NCBI GenBank assembly: GCA_943704425.1
Contig: CALSCP010001443.1
Location: 36,338-77,803 of the forward strand
From: Ministeria vibrans ATCC 50519
Taxonomy: Eukaryota; Opisthokonta; Filasterea
Direction of reading: 5' to 3'
DNA length: 41,466 nucleotides
The translations under genes and the position numbers were made by a program. Below, in pieces: positions 10,201 to 26,600 of the stretch. How positions within the stretch are numbered: position 1 is the first letter of the stretch; each line of letters opens with the position of its first letter. The notes under the pieces were generated by a model, which was not told where the DNA came from, made no database searches, and saw only the letters and a program-made list of their open reading frames with translations.

Positions 10201-10504
10201 GCGCGCGCCATTCGTCATTTTGTCGATGTCCTTGTGCGCAGAGCGTCGCCGCTCAAAGGTATATCACAACGCAATTCAAAACTGCTCCACCATATACAAT
10301 ATAACTGTAATGGGCATCATAGACAAACGACTGGCCAAGCTGATTCTTCAGAATGCACAGCACGCAAGCACGACACTGGCTCCCAATTTGGAGCGGTCTC
10401 TGCGGCAGTGGATTGGGCGCATGCCGCCCGTGTGGCACGACGCAGTTACCTGTGCCGCCTCCCGCGTCAACGAAGGCTTTCTCAAGATCGACGAGCCGAT
10501 GTAG
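7221..10504 (+). CDS. EXO84: Exocyst complex component EXO84 (EXOC8), 816 aa
   Basis: Exons: 7221-7345, 7582-7592, 7652-7719, 7790-9226, 9424-9579, 9698-9908, 9998-10258, 10323-10504; the total is 2451 nt and all joins keep frame. It is a subunit of the octameric exocyst that tethers secretory vesicles to the plasma membrane. The N-terminus has the Exo84/Vps51-type signature Leu-Lys-Arg-Asn-Val-Tyr-Arg-Asn-Tyr followed by Leu-Glu-Thr-Asp-Met-Ser-Arg-Leu-Arg (residues about 70-100). A PH domain follows at about 130-390, with the Leu-Phe-Ser-Asp-Leu-Leu strand near 190 and the closing Trp-Leu-Ala-Ala-Phe helix near 380. It is interrupted by a poly-Gln insert (about 211-227, encoded at 8215-8267) and a Gly/Ser-rich loop. 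The C-terminal helical-bundle region begins at Glu-Leu-Asp-Val-His-Ile-Ala (about 438). Exon 2 is only 11 nt. It is convergent with the mutase gene. Confidence 0.9.
7379..7520 (+). repeat. (ACTC)n-rich microsatellite in EXO84 intron 1
   Basis: An imperfect tetranucleotide tract of ACTC with interspersed ACAC and ACTT units. It fills most of the intron between exon 1 and the 11-nt micro-exon and contains no AG except near its edges. Confidence 0.9.
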
Positions 10505-10677
10505 AGTATCTTTGTGAGTGCTGTGCAATGCAAACTGTTTATAATTGTCTTCGAATGGTGTTAGGACAAAATAATAATAACAATAATTATTATTATTATA
10601 GTATTACTATTATTTTGTTATAAATAAAATAATATAAAGTATTTCACTGATGATTTATGCGGGTCGTTCGCCAACTC
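10505..10677. terminator. Convergent 3' region of EXO84 and AGM1
   Basis: 173 bp of AT-rich sequence between the two stops. An AATAAA at 10623-10628 suits EXO84 polyadenylation. Runs of AATAATAAT occur on both strands. No gene was found. Confidence 0.45.
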
Positions 10678-13095
<2,418 letters not shown>

Positions 13096-13552
13096 AGTGT
13101 CGCAAAGGAGTAAGAATTAAGAAATAAGTGACTTAATTCTTATTATTGATCAGTTAACAGTTGATCAGTTAACAGTTGATCATCCTTTGCCGTTTTTGGC
13201 CCTTTAAATTTAAAGGGAATATTGATTATTGCTTCTCTGTCTGACGACTGACAGTCTGACTCTGTCTGTCTGAGACAGTCTGACTCAGAGTCTATGATCA
13301 GACTGTGATCAGACTGACTGCTACTTAGATTATAGAATGAAGTACTATTTCACAAATGAAGACCTTTCCAATTTCACAATTTACTTTGTATAATAAACGA
13401 AAAGCGAGTGAGTCAAGCGACAAGCCAACAACACCGAACGCAAAGAGCTCATGAGCAGAACGCAATTAGCCTCGTTATTATTATAACCCTAATCACTGTC
13501 GGATTTGTCATTTTGCGTTTTCGGTAATTCGTTATTCGGTTATTATTGTTGA
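13096..13552. promoter_or_regulatory. Divergent promoter region AGM1 / LRR-C with TGATCA array
   Basis: 457 bp between starts. Three TGATCA palindromes at 13147, 13162 and 13177 repeat with a 15-bp period, and two more follow at 13295 and 13306. Between them lies a stretch of imperfect CAGTCTGAC repeats (13240-13320) with internal dyads. An AT-rich block near 13470-13550 precedes LRR-C. No open frame of note. The regulatory role is inferred. Confidence 0.5.
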
Positions 13553-15175
13553 ATGGTTCGTCGGTCCTTTCGTGTGGCGATCATTGTCATAATCGCCGTT
13601 TCCTTTGCGCCAGGGTTCTCTCAGGCAATTTCTCCTGGCCTGTTAACGAATTGGCGTGAGAAGCGAGAAGAGTTTCAGAGCTTTTATGACGATACTGGAT
13701 GCCAAGCTCAAATTCCACGATTTTTCAAAGTGGAAAAGCAGTGGCTAGAGCACACGGAGGGAAGAGAGCGCCCCTGCACCACGGGTGCATGCTCACAGGC
13801 GTCGATAGACCTTCTTGACGCGCTGCGGGCGTACGACGACGGCACGTTTGCCCGAAGCGACCGCGACAGCTCTGCCTCGAACATTGCCCGCAACTTCTTG
13901 CGTGTCCGAAAAAAGGTCGCCGCGAGCCCCGAGGGCCGCGTTGCATTTGGAAACGAGCTGTTGGCGCCCCTGCTCCCCGCCTATCACCTCGCCGTGCGCG
14001 ATCGTGACCGCAATCGCCATGACAACCGTTTCGCATTGGCTTCCTCCGACCTCGCCGCCTGGCAATGCCTGTATGATGCGACCGGCGGCGCTCATTGGAA
14101 GGTGTGCAGCCGGGCCCGAGACAGACCGTGCTCGTGTGCCAATGTGATTTGCAAGGCGCAGCAGCAGCAACAAGAGGGCGGCAGTACCATTACCCGCCTG
14201 CGAATCGTCGGCCTCGTGCTGCGCCATGCCAACGTCCGCCAAGGTCTGCCACCCTGCATCACCGACTTGAGTGAACTCCGCGTCCTCGACGTGAGCGAGA
14301 ATCCCAGAATGAGGGGCGGTTGGCCCGAGGGCATTGCAAAGCTCAGCAAGCTGGAGTTTCTTGCTATGCGTGCGGGTCCAACCGTCCCCGACGACGTCGC
14401 ACTGCTGCACAACCTTCAAGCGCTGGATCTCAGCTCTGGCGCTTCACTCATTCCGTTCGACACGCTCACGCCGCTCTGCCGCCTGCCCAACCTCAAGTTG
14501 TTGGGTCTGATAAACTCGTATGTGGGTGCTCTCCCGCCATGCATTGGAAACCTCACGTCGCTCTTGCGCCTTGAGCTGAGTGGCAACCGCATGATGAACA
14601 CGGGCATCCCCACCGAATGGGGTACGCTTGTGAACCTGCGAGTGTTTGTGTCCTTCCAGAACGGGGCAGTGTTGTGTCCGCCACCCGATGTCCCGCCCGA
14701 CACCTGTCGCCCGCTCTACCAGGCTGCGGTTGAGTACGCAACGGAAGAGTCCTGGTTGTGCCGCGAGCTGGCTCTTGCGGGCCCCATTCCGGACTCACTG
14801 CGCAACTGGAGGAAGATTGAGAAATTCTGGGTGGACGCAAACTATCTGTCGGGTTCCATACCGGACTGGATTGGCACAGATTGGCCGATGCTGCGCAAGA
14901 TAGATCTGTTCAACAATGCCTTTACGGGAGCCATTCCCGAGTTGATGGGTCAACTCACGCTGCTTGACTATGCACAACTGCAGGACAACCAGCTCAGCGG
15001 TACCATTCCGCGCGCTCTCTCGCATCTCCCGCGTCTGCGGTTTCTCAACGTCGCACTCAACTCGAATCTCACCGGCTGTGTCCGTCCCAACAACTTTCCT
15101 TCCTACAGCGCAATGTACAGTGGCTCAGGGGTGTTGCCCTGCAAGAATTCGGAGATTTCCAACTCGGACTTGTGA
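13553..15175 (+). CDS. Secreted plant-type LRR protein LRR-C, 540 aa
   Basis: Intronless third paralogue. The start gives a basic n-region (Val-Arg-Arg) and a hydrophobic core of Ile/Val, so a signal peptide ending near residue 26. It shares with LRR-A and LRR-B the Cys-rich N-terminal segment, the Trp-Gln-Cys-Leu-Tyr block followed by Trp-Lys-Val-Cys, and about eight LRRs. The most conserved stretch is Trp-Val-Asp-Ala-Asn-Tyr-Leu-Ser-Gly followed by Asp-Trp-Ile-Gly-Thr-Asp-Trp, almost unchanged in all three genes. A short Gln run (about residue 203, CAG/CAA codons) sits in the loop before the LRRs. The tail after the last Gly-Cys is about 35 residues with one further Cys. Unlike the LRR-A/LRR-B pair it does not show near-identity at the DNA level. 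Function is unknown. Confidence 0.85.
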   Translation: MVRRSFRVAIIVIIAVSFAPGFSQAISPGLLTNWREKREEFQSFYDDTGCQAQIPRFFKVEKQWLEHTEGRERPCTTGACSQASIDLLDALRAYDDGTFARSDRDSSASNIARNFLRVRKKVAASPEGRVAFGNELLAPLLPAYHLAVRDRDRNRHDNRFALASSDLAAWQCLYDATGGAHWKVCSRARDRPCSCANVICKAQQQQQEGGSTITRLRIVGLVLRHANVRQGLPPCITDLSELRVLDVSENPRMRGGWPEGIAKLSKLEFLAMRAGPTVPDDVALLHNLQALDLSSGASLIPFDTLTPLCRLPNLKLLGLINSYVGALPPCIGNLTSLLRLELSGNRMMNTGIPTEWGTLVNLRVFVSFQNGAVLCPPPDVPPDTCRPLYQAAVEYATEESWLCRELALAGPIPDSLRNWRKIEKFWVDANYLSGSIPDWIGTDWPMLRKIDLFNNAFTGAIPELMGQLTLLDYAQLQDNQLSGTIPRALSHLPRLRFLNVALNSNLTGCVRPNNFPSYSAMYSGSGVLPCKNSEISNSDL

Positions 15176-15666
15176 AAGTGAATGAATGAATAATATTATA
15201 ACAATGTTGAGCACCTTCTTTTGTATTTACAATTGATGTAGCGGGGAAAGCACCTGCAAACACACAATACTATAGTGATACTAACATGCTACAAACTAAT
15301 ATGATTAATCTGGACTATTTTTGATATTCTTTCTCGCTTGTGCATTTGTCCGTATTTATATTTAAATCGATCTGAGTGAGACCCAAAAAATAATTATGTT
15401 GAGATTTTCATTTTTGTCACACTTTTTTTTTCTTGATCTTTTTACGACCATTCAAGATCTCAAGCATCGGTGATGGCCATCAGAGTAAGATCCGCAAACG
15501 GGCGCGGGTCATGTGCCTTTTCATTTTGGTCGTTGACCGTTATCACTGTTATCATAGTTTCGCACGGCAACGCTTCTCTTACTTCTTGCGTGTCTGGGCG
15601 TTGGGGCTCTCATTGCCTTGAGATCCGGCGGCCTCGAGGACGACGTAGAGCGTCCAGTCCCGCTGA
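15176..15666. other. Gap between LRR-C and coiled-coil gene; possible minus-strand exon
   Basis: No complete gene is seen. On the minus strand, 15579-15684 reads from an AG acceptor to a TAA as a well-formed 34-residue end (Ile-Gln-Arg-Asp-Trp-Thr-Leu-Tyr then Thr-Arg-Lys-Lys-stop). I cannot find its upstream exons, and it overlaps the first exon proposed for the plus-strand gene. The rest is AT-rich with no open frame that looks coding. Confidence 0.3.
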
Positions 15667-17348
<1,682 letters not shown>

Positions 17349-17685
17349 GTAGTTTGTACTTCCATATAAAAATCTTTTTTTTTATATAGTTCAATGGTGA
17401 CGATTGTAACACGTGACATTCTTCTGTTCTGAAATATGATTCAACAACAAAAGTATCATTGTGATTTTTGCACGAATTTTGTGTCTTGACAAAAGAGTAT
17501 CTTCACATCTTTCACTATAATGTTTCTTGAGTCCTGTACCTTGTTACTCTTTTACACCCTATTTAATGACTAATGAGGGTCGAATGAGTTGTGCTGTGCT
17601 GTTCCGTACAATAAGATCGAATTGATTACATTGATTTAACTTTTAACTTTTAATTTTAAGTTTTAGTCTTTTGTTGATTGTCAAG
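17349..17685. other. Intergenic, AT-rich
   Basis: 3' flank of the coiled-coil gene and upstream region of the small 98-residue gene. It includes the run of TTTTAA-type words at 17635-17665. No open frame or RNA gene is recognisable. Confidence 0.5.
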
Positions 17686-18041
17686 ATGCGCGTCGGCCAG
17701 TATGTTCCATTGTTCCCACGACGCATGCGGGAAGCACGGTGTTTCGTGTACTTTTCAACATTTGGTTCGAGACTTTCCTCTCCATTGTCACTCCTCACCC
17801 GCTGTACCCTCCTGACAGCCCTGAGCTTCTACATGACCTTTCTATTTGAATACCCCGACAGCGGCGAGCCTGATTGCTCTACGAAGGTCAGCCGCAATGG
17901 TCTGTGTGTGATATTTTTCTCTGACACGACGAAATCTCTGAGTAGTTTCGAGAATTCACTGACGGAACCTACGCTCGATTTCTCGGGCTTCCTGCGCTTC
18001 CTTCGAAGTACAAGACGTCCTCAGGGCCGGCAGCTGAGTGA
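17686..18041 (+). CDS. Unrecognised small protein with one hydrophobic segment, about 98 aa
   Basis: Proposed exons 17686-17886 and 17946-18041, joined in phase 0 across a 59-nt intron (GTCAGC donor, TAG acceptor). I do not recognise the product. The N-terminus is basic (Arg-Arg-Met-Arg near 12-15). Residues about 33-54 are hydrophobic and could cross a membrane. An acidic Tyr-Pro-Asp-Ser-Gly-Glu-Pro-Asp patch and a Phe-x-Gly-Leu-Pro-Ala-Leu-Pro stretch follow. Without the intron the frame runs on to 18114 with a poor tail, and the better-looking C-terminus appears only in the second frame. A third frame over 17695-17850 also reads well, so the first-exon frame is uncertain. It is convergent with PEN-2. 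Confidence 0.4.
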
Positions 18042-18358
18042 TGGACACACACCAGTGGTCTCTTGCACATACATTTGTAACAAAATTGCGATCTGTCTTT
18101 ATACTATCTTATAAGCGATTGAGTTGTCCTGTTTGTCTGGGTGGTTCGTGGGTGTCGAGTGCGTGGCAAGAAGACAGCGCAATGCCCTCTGATCACAGCC
18201 AGCAGATGGCAAGCACACACCTCACGACTCTCTTCTCTGTACAGTTGCAATTAAAGGTGTATGTGAAACAAAACAAAAAAAAAACAACCAATTCCTCCGG
18301 GCTGGACCGCCGGCGCTCGAGCCCACCCCCCACCCCCATGCGGCTGCGCAGCGGGCGT
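18042..18358. other. Convergent 3' region of small gene and PEN-2
   Basis: 317 bp holding the presumed 3' UTRs of both genes, with an A-rich stretch at 18265-18287 and a C-rich block at 18324-18340. Open frames seen here on the minus strand are run-ons from PEN-2 exon 2 and are not supported. Confidence 0.45.
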
Positions 18359-18860
18359 CTATTGACCCTTGGGCACGACGAGACTGATGTTTTCGCCAAA
18401 CACTCCCCAGCTCTCCCAGTTCTTCTACACAGCACAGTGAGATCGCGTGACACTTGAGACAAGACACCTACCTGGTAGATTACAACCCATACGATCAGAC
18501 AGACGAGCCAGAAGACCACACTAAACGCCGAAATGGCCATGTCTACGAAAAATCCATTGTGTCACGCCAAGAAAAACCCACAACGCTCCCTAGACATGAC
18601 TCCTCTTCAGCCTCAACACTCCACGGACGCCAGCAAGGCACCAAGGGACCCGCTCGATGAGCCAACCTGCACAGCAAAAACATCTTTGGAACTTACAACT
18701 TACATTTCTTGAAAAGACGGTTGGCAGACGGCTCATTGGCGACGCGCCAGAACCACACTAGGTTAACAAGACCGAGCCAGGGCAAGGCAAGCAGCGAGCC
18801 GTACGCGTACTTGCGACAGACGTTGAGTCTGTCCTCTTCGGACATTTTACGCATGTTCAT
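18359..18860 (-). CDS. PSENEN: Gamma-secretase subunit PEN-2, 97 aa
   Basis: Exons (minus): 18860-18704, 18542-18472, 18424-18359; 294 nt in frame. PEN-2 is the smallest subunit of gamma-secretase and is needed for presenilin maturation and intramembrane proteolysis. Exon 1 matches the family start: a Met-Ser-Glu-Glu-Asp-Arg-Leu-Asn-Val-Cys-Arg-Lys-Tyr run, then a Leu-Pro-Trp-Leu hydrophobic segment and an Asn-Leu-Val-Trp-Phe-Trp-Arg segment. Exon 2 is the second hydrophobic segment, ending Val-Ile-Tyr-Gln. Exon 3 supplies the luminal tail Trp-Glu-Ser-Trp-Gly-Val-Phe-Gly-Glu-Asn-Ile-Ser-Leu, lining up with the animal Arg-Trp-Gly-Ala-x-Gly-Asp-Tyr-Leu-Ser-Phe tail. Length is near the usual 101. 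The start could be Met1, Met3 or Met6. The catalytic presenilin partner is not in this window. Confidence 0.9.
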
Positions 18861-19074
18861 CGCGATAAAAGTGCTTCAACAAGTCCACTGGTCAACGGAC
18901 AACGGCTGCAACTATGCCAGGGTACGACAAGACAAAAATTGATTATTGAGTATTGACAATTTGACATATTTTGACCTTCTCTTACACGATCAAAAAAGAT
19001 ATTCAAAAACCCATTCTTAATCTTCTTCCGTACAGTGCGTCACCACCACCAATAAGCAACATCCGAACATCAGC
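18861..19074. promoter_or_regulatory. Divergent promoter region PEN-2 / PKA-R
   Basis: 214 bp between start codons. An alternative 5' exon of PKA-R could begin here: an open frame from about 18850 has a GTACGA donor near 18921, and an acceptor CAG precedes 19036. I see no support for a docking domain in it. Confidence 0.35.
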
Positions 19075-19432
19075 ATGGAAGACGGAGTGGGTGCAATGCC
19101 GTCGATCCCGACAAACTTTCGCAAGGTTGAACTTATTTCTTCATTCTGTCGTCGCTGAGCGCCCTCTCGTCAATTCCAGAATCGCCGATGCAGCGTCTCT
19201 GCAGAGACCATGACTCCTTCCAGTGAAACTCACGATCTTGTCGAAAAGGTTCGTTAACCTTTTTGGTAAAAAAAAAAAAAATTGCTGACGTGTTTTTTTC
19301 TTCTGTCTCTCTTTCTCTCTCTTAAGGTCGTCATTCCCAAGTCTGATTCTGCCCGTTCGCGCATTGCGGCTGCCACTGCCAAAAACCTCTTGTTCCGCAA
19401 CCTCGACGATGAGCAGTTGAAAGGTGCAAAGA

Positions 19433-19464
<32 letters not shown>

Positions 19465-20501
19465 TCAGCGCACAAACCCCCGTCCGGACGTACCGCCGAC
19501 AGGACGCGCCCCTGCCGCCCCTTGCCCTCCCCGGCCGCCCCTTGCCCTCCCCATGCCCCACTTCCATTCCATGCTGGGCCATGCGACCAGCCAACGGGCT
19601 GCTTGCGCTCTGTTGCGGTGCAGATTCGGTTTGTCTGAATGGCGTTGTGTTCTGTTGCAGATGTTGTCGATGCGATGTTCGAGAGGAAAGTTGAGGTGGG
19701 CGAAGAGATTATCAAGCAGGGAGACGAAGGCGACAACTTCTATGTGATTGACGACGGCACCTTCGACGTGCTGGTGGACGGCAAGAAGGTGGTGACCATT
19801 GATGATGGTGGATCCTTTGGCGAGCTGGCGCTCATGTACAATGCACCGCGCGCCGCAACAGTAGTGGCAACACGCGACTCGCTGTGCTGGGCAGTCGACC
19901 GACAGTCGTTCCGTCGTATCCTCATGGACACTACTTCGCGTAAGCGACGCATGTACGAGTCCTTTTTGGCGTCCGTGCCGCTGCTCGAGTCGCTCACGCA
20001 CCACGAACGCTGCAAGGTCGCCGATGCTCTTGAACCGGTTGTGTTTGACGCGGGCGCGACCATCATCACCGAGGGCGACACGCAGGCCAATACCTTTTAC
20101 ATTGTCGAGTCGGGCGACTGCATTGCCACCAAACTCAACTCGGCGCGTACACAAGAACAGGTCGCCAGTTACGCCGCCGGCGGTTACTTTGGCGGTAAAC
20201 TTTCCATCACACCGCGACGCACTCTCTTCCCTCCCCCCGTTACTAAATCAAACCGCACTCCTCGCTGTAGAACTGTCGCTCATCACGGACAAGCCGCGTG
20301 CGGCGTCAATCAGTGCCAAAACAGATGTCAAGTGCGTTGCACTCGATCGCGCCTCATTTGTCCGTCTGATGGTCAGTCCAGAGAGGAGGAACGACGAGAC
20401 ACTTTAGCACTGACTTGTATGTATGTATGGTGTAGGGTCCTTGTCAAGATATCTTGAAACGAAACATGTCAAATTACGAGAAGATTAACAAACAGCTCTG
20501 A
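19075..20501 (+). CDS. cAMP-dependent protein kinase regulatory subunit, 305 aa
   Basis: Exons: 19075-19125, 19180-19248, 19327-19423, 19661-20194, 20271-20371, 20436-20501; 918 nt in frame. It binds and inhibits the PKA catalytic subunit and releases it on cAMP binding. Residues 19-26 give the inhibitor site Arg-Arg-Cys-Ser-Val-Ser-Ala-Glu, with a phosphorylatable Ser, the RII/fungal type. Two cyclic-nucleotide-binding domains follow, each with an intact phosphate-binding cassette: Phe-Gly-Glu-Leu-Ala-Leu then Pro-Arg-Ala-Ala-Thr in A, and Phe-Gly-Glu-Leu-Ser-Leu then Pro-Arg-Ala-Ala-Ser in B. Exon 6 gives the family end Gly-Pro-Cys-Gln-Asp-Ile-Leu-Lys-Arg-Asn. Only 18 residues precede the inhibitor site, so the usual dimerisation/docking domain is missing or lies in an unfound 5' exon. 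It is convergent with METTL3. Confidence 0.92.
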
Positions 20502-20697
20502 CCAATTTAATATCATTTTTTTCCAGCCCAATGGAAGTAAACACACACCTCTAAATGAAAACAAAAAAACGCATTGTCTTACTCTAAACAACAAGGAATG
20601 AATAGAATGACCTCGAAGGGGTCTCACAGACTATAAAAAAACAAACATTGTCTTACAATATACAGCAAAAAATGAACAGGATGATCTCGAAGGGGTC

Positions 20698-23539
<2,842 letters not shown>

Positions 23540-23688
23540 GTGCCCACTGCAAACTATGCAACCGAGTGTAGTCTCACAATCAAAAATAAGTTAATCTTGA
23601 ACTTTTGTCTTTTCAGTTTTCATTTCTGGGGCGAGATCAAACGAGTAAAATAGAATTGTAATACTCACTCTTTCTGTCTGTGTCGACG
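23540..23688. promoter_or_regulatory. 149-bp divergent promoter METTL3 / HIRA
   Basis: The start codons of METTL3 (minus) and HIRA (plus) are only 149 bp apart, so both promoters and both 5' UTRs must share this segment. No TATA box in a convincing position. Co-regulation is an inference from geometry. Confidence 0.45.
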
Positions 23689-26600
23689 ATGCGCATCGTG
23701 AAACCGTCGTGGGTGTCGCACAACGGCGATGCCATCTTTTCGGTGGACATCCATCCAGACAGGAGCCGCTTTGTCACGTCGGGACACGATGGAAAGGTCA
23801 TTTTTCCCTCTTCGTCTCATTCCGTCTTGCTCCAACGTCTTTTTTTTTTTTTTTTTTTTTCTTGTGTGGTTATCTCGCGCGCAACGGTCCTTCATTTACA
23901 AGTCCGTTTTTGGCCGCATTTTGCCCTCTTCTCGCCTGAATATCCCCTCAGGCCGCTGGCACGCCTCCAGGCCCATGGATCGTGTGGCGTGCAGCCTGCG
24001 CTGCCGCTGCATCTCCGCTCACCGTCATCCTTTTTGTCAGTGTGCGTGTGTGTGTGTGTGTGGTGTGTCTGTGTGTTTTGCGACTTTGCCCCAACTTCCC
24101 TCATCAGCACGGCGTAGCCGCCCCCTTGCGCCTTAGCCCAGTTTTGCCACCCTTTCCCCACACTTGTGGTCTTTCAGCGGGTCCGTCCGACGCGCTGCTG
24201 CGCCGCGAGAGGCATGATGATGCCAAGTCGCCTCTCTGTCTCTCCTTCGCTCTCTCTCCACACACACACACACACATACACACACACACCAGCCAGCCAC
24301 ACGTATCCACTCACTGCCATCTCAATGTCATGCACAGGTTAAGATATGGAGCATTGCGCCGCTGCTGAGCGCCGAGGCAGAGTCAGACGAGTCCCTTCCG
24401 AAACTGCTGGCGACTCTGCCGAATCATATGCGCTCTGTCAACACTGCACGCTTCTCGCCCGAGGGTCTTCTGGCGACCGCCTCCGACGACGAAACTGTCA
24501 TGATCTGGCAAGAGATGCAAAGCGTCGGCAACTTCGCCATGGGCGGCAGTCTGGGCAACGACAGCATTGAAAATTGGCGGTGCCGGCATGTGTTGCGTGG
24601 TCACTCGGGCGACGTGGTGGACCTCGCCTGGTCCCTTGACAGCCAATACCTGGCGACGTGTAGTGTTGATACCAGCATCATTGTGTGGGCAACACCCACC
24701 GCCACACTGCCGACGTTTCGCGAGGTCAAACGACTCACGGGCCACACAGGTCACGTCAAAGGGATCTGTTGGGATCCCGTGGGTCGCTTTCTCGCCAGTG
24801 CAGGCGACGATCGACGTCTTCTGGTCTGGCGCACCTCCGACTGGGGCATTGAAACAGACATCCGCGACCCTTTCGCCACTTCGTCCGGCTCCATTCTCTT
24901 TCGTCGTCCCAGCTGGGCACCACACGGCGACCTCATTGTCGCTGCTCATGGCCACAACGACACCATTCCCGTCGCGCCCATTGTCTCTCGTAATCTCTGG
25001 GATGCCACCTCGAATTATGTGGGCCATTCGGAACCAGTTATAGCGACTCGCTTCCACCCATCCATCTGGAGACAGACCCGAGAAATTCACAGCAAGGGCA
25101 AGGGCAAGGGCAAACGGTCGACCGATGCCGCTTCCTCCACCAAAATGCGACTCGAGGCCATGTGTGCGCTTGCCGGCAAAGACCGTCGTATCAGCGTGTG
25201 GACGACGTTGCGCGAACGCCCGCTCATTGTCATCGACGAGATCTTCAAACGTGACGTGCTCGACCTGGCGTGGAGCGAAGGCTCGCCCGCACGGCTCATT
25301 GCCTGCTCCCTCGATGGCACCGTTGTCTTTGTGGAGTTCGACATGGACGATCTCGGCGCGGCGCCACTGACAGACGACGAACGCGATCGGACGCTGCGTC
25401 AAGCGTACGGTGTACACGCGACCCAGGGTGCAGCCGGCTCGACCGTCGCCATGCGACTGGCCGAGTCACCCATGCAGCTGCAGCTGGAAATCAAGGCCAA
25501 GGTGGCGGCACAGCGGGCGGGAGCCAGTGACTCATTGCGCAGGCAAATTCTTTCGCAGCAACAACAACTTGCCGCCAGTGCAGTTGCAGCGACGCCCCAA
25601 GAGGTCGCTAAGAAGCAAGTGGAGACACGCACAAAGGACGGCAGAAGGCGCGTCGCGCCTTCCAACGTGCCCTTAGGCTTTGCAGCGCCCGTGCCCCTCC
25701 ACACCCGCATGAATGCTACAGCAATGGACTTTTCCCCGGACAATCCTATCGATGCTCCTAGCACAAGCTCGCTTAATACCCCCCCCATCGCCACTACTGC
25801 AACAGCCGGTGTGCCACGAGCACCTACGACTTCGTCATCTCTGGCGGACGCTACACACATGGGGCGTCTCGAGGCGCGTCTTCTTGGTCGAGAATCCTCC
25901 TCGTCCGCCTCGGGAACCACCACGACCGATAACTTTGGTGGCACATCCACCGCAAACAACACCATCATTAATGTCGCACCTTCGTCTTCTCCCTCGTCGG
26001 GTGAACCTCTCCTGGTCAACATTCGGCGTCGTGAGTCGTCATCGACCCCGTCCAACTCGGCCGCCGACAAGCCACCGCCAGCCAAGAGACTTCGTCTTGG
26101 CTCCTCCTCCACCCCCACCACCACGACGTCCATGTCAACTACCACGGCCAGTTCGGCAGTCTTCAACGGTGACAACGGAACCACAGCGATCACTGGTGGG
26201 CGGGGTCGCCAGTCACGCAGCGCCACGTCTGCTTCCTCATCGCAAGAGCTTCTTGCCCCACCCGCCACTCTACCTGAGCTTGTTGCCACACTCAAAGTGC
26301 CCGTGTACACTAATACTGCCTCGTCGACGGAACTGCCCGCACGCTCTCTCAGCGAAGCGCTTCTCAAGATCACCAACGCCGACTCACAAGGTCAGCTTGA
26401 GTGTACGTGCGAGCGTGTGCCTCAATGGGTGCTCACGCTCAATACGCCCGTGTCGCTACTTGCCACTGCCACCAGCTGGTTCGTCTGTGCCTGCCTCGAC
26501 TCGACTGTCAATGTGTTTTCTTCTGCCAGTGGCGTTCGTTTGCTGCCGCCGCTGCAGCTTGCGTCGCCGGCCGCCATTGTGGTTGCCGACGGTGACCGTC

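Noticed and set aside
24383-25417. 344-codon minus-strand frame
   Set aside because: It is antisense to the HIRA WD40 region.
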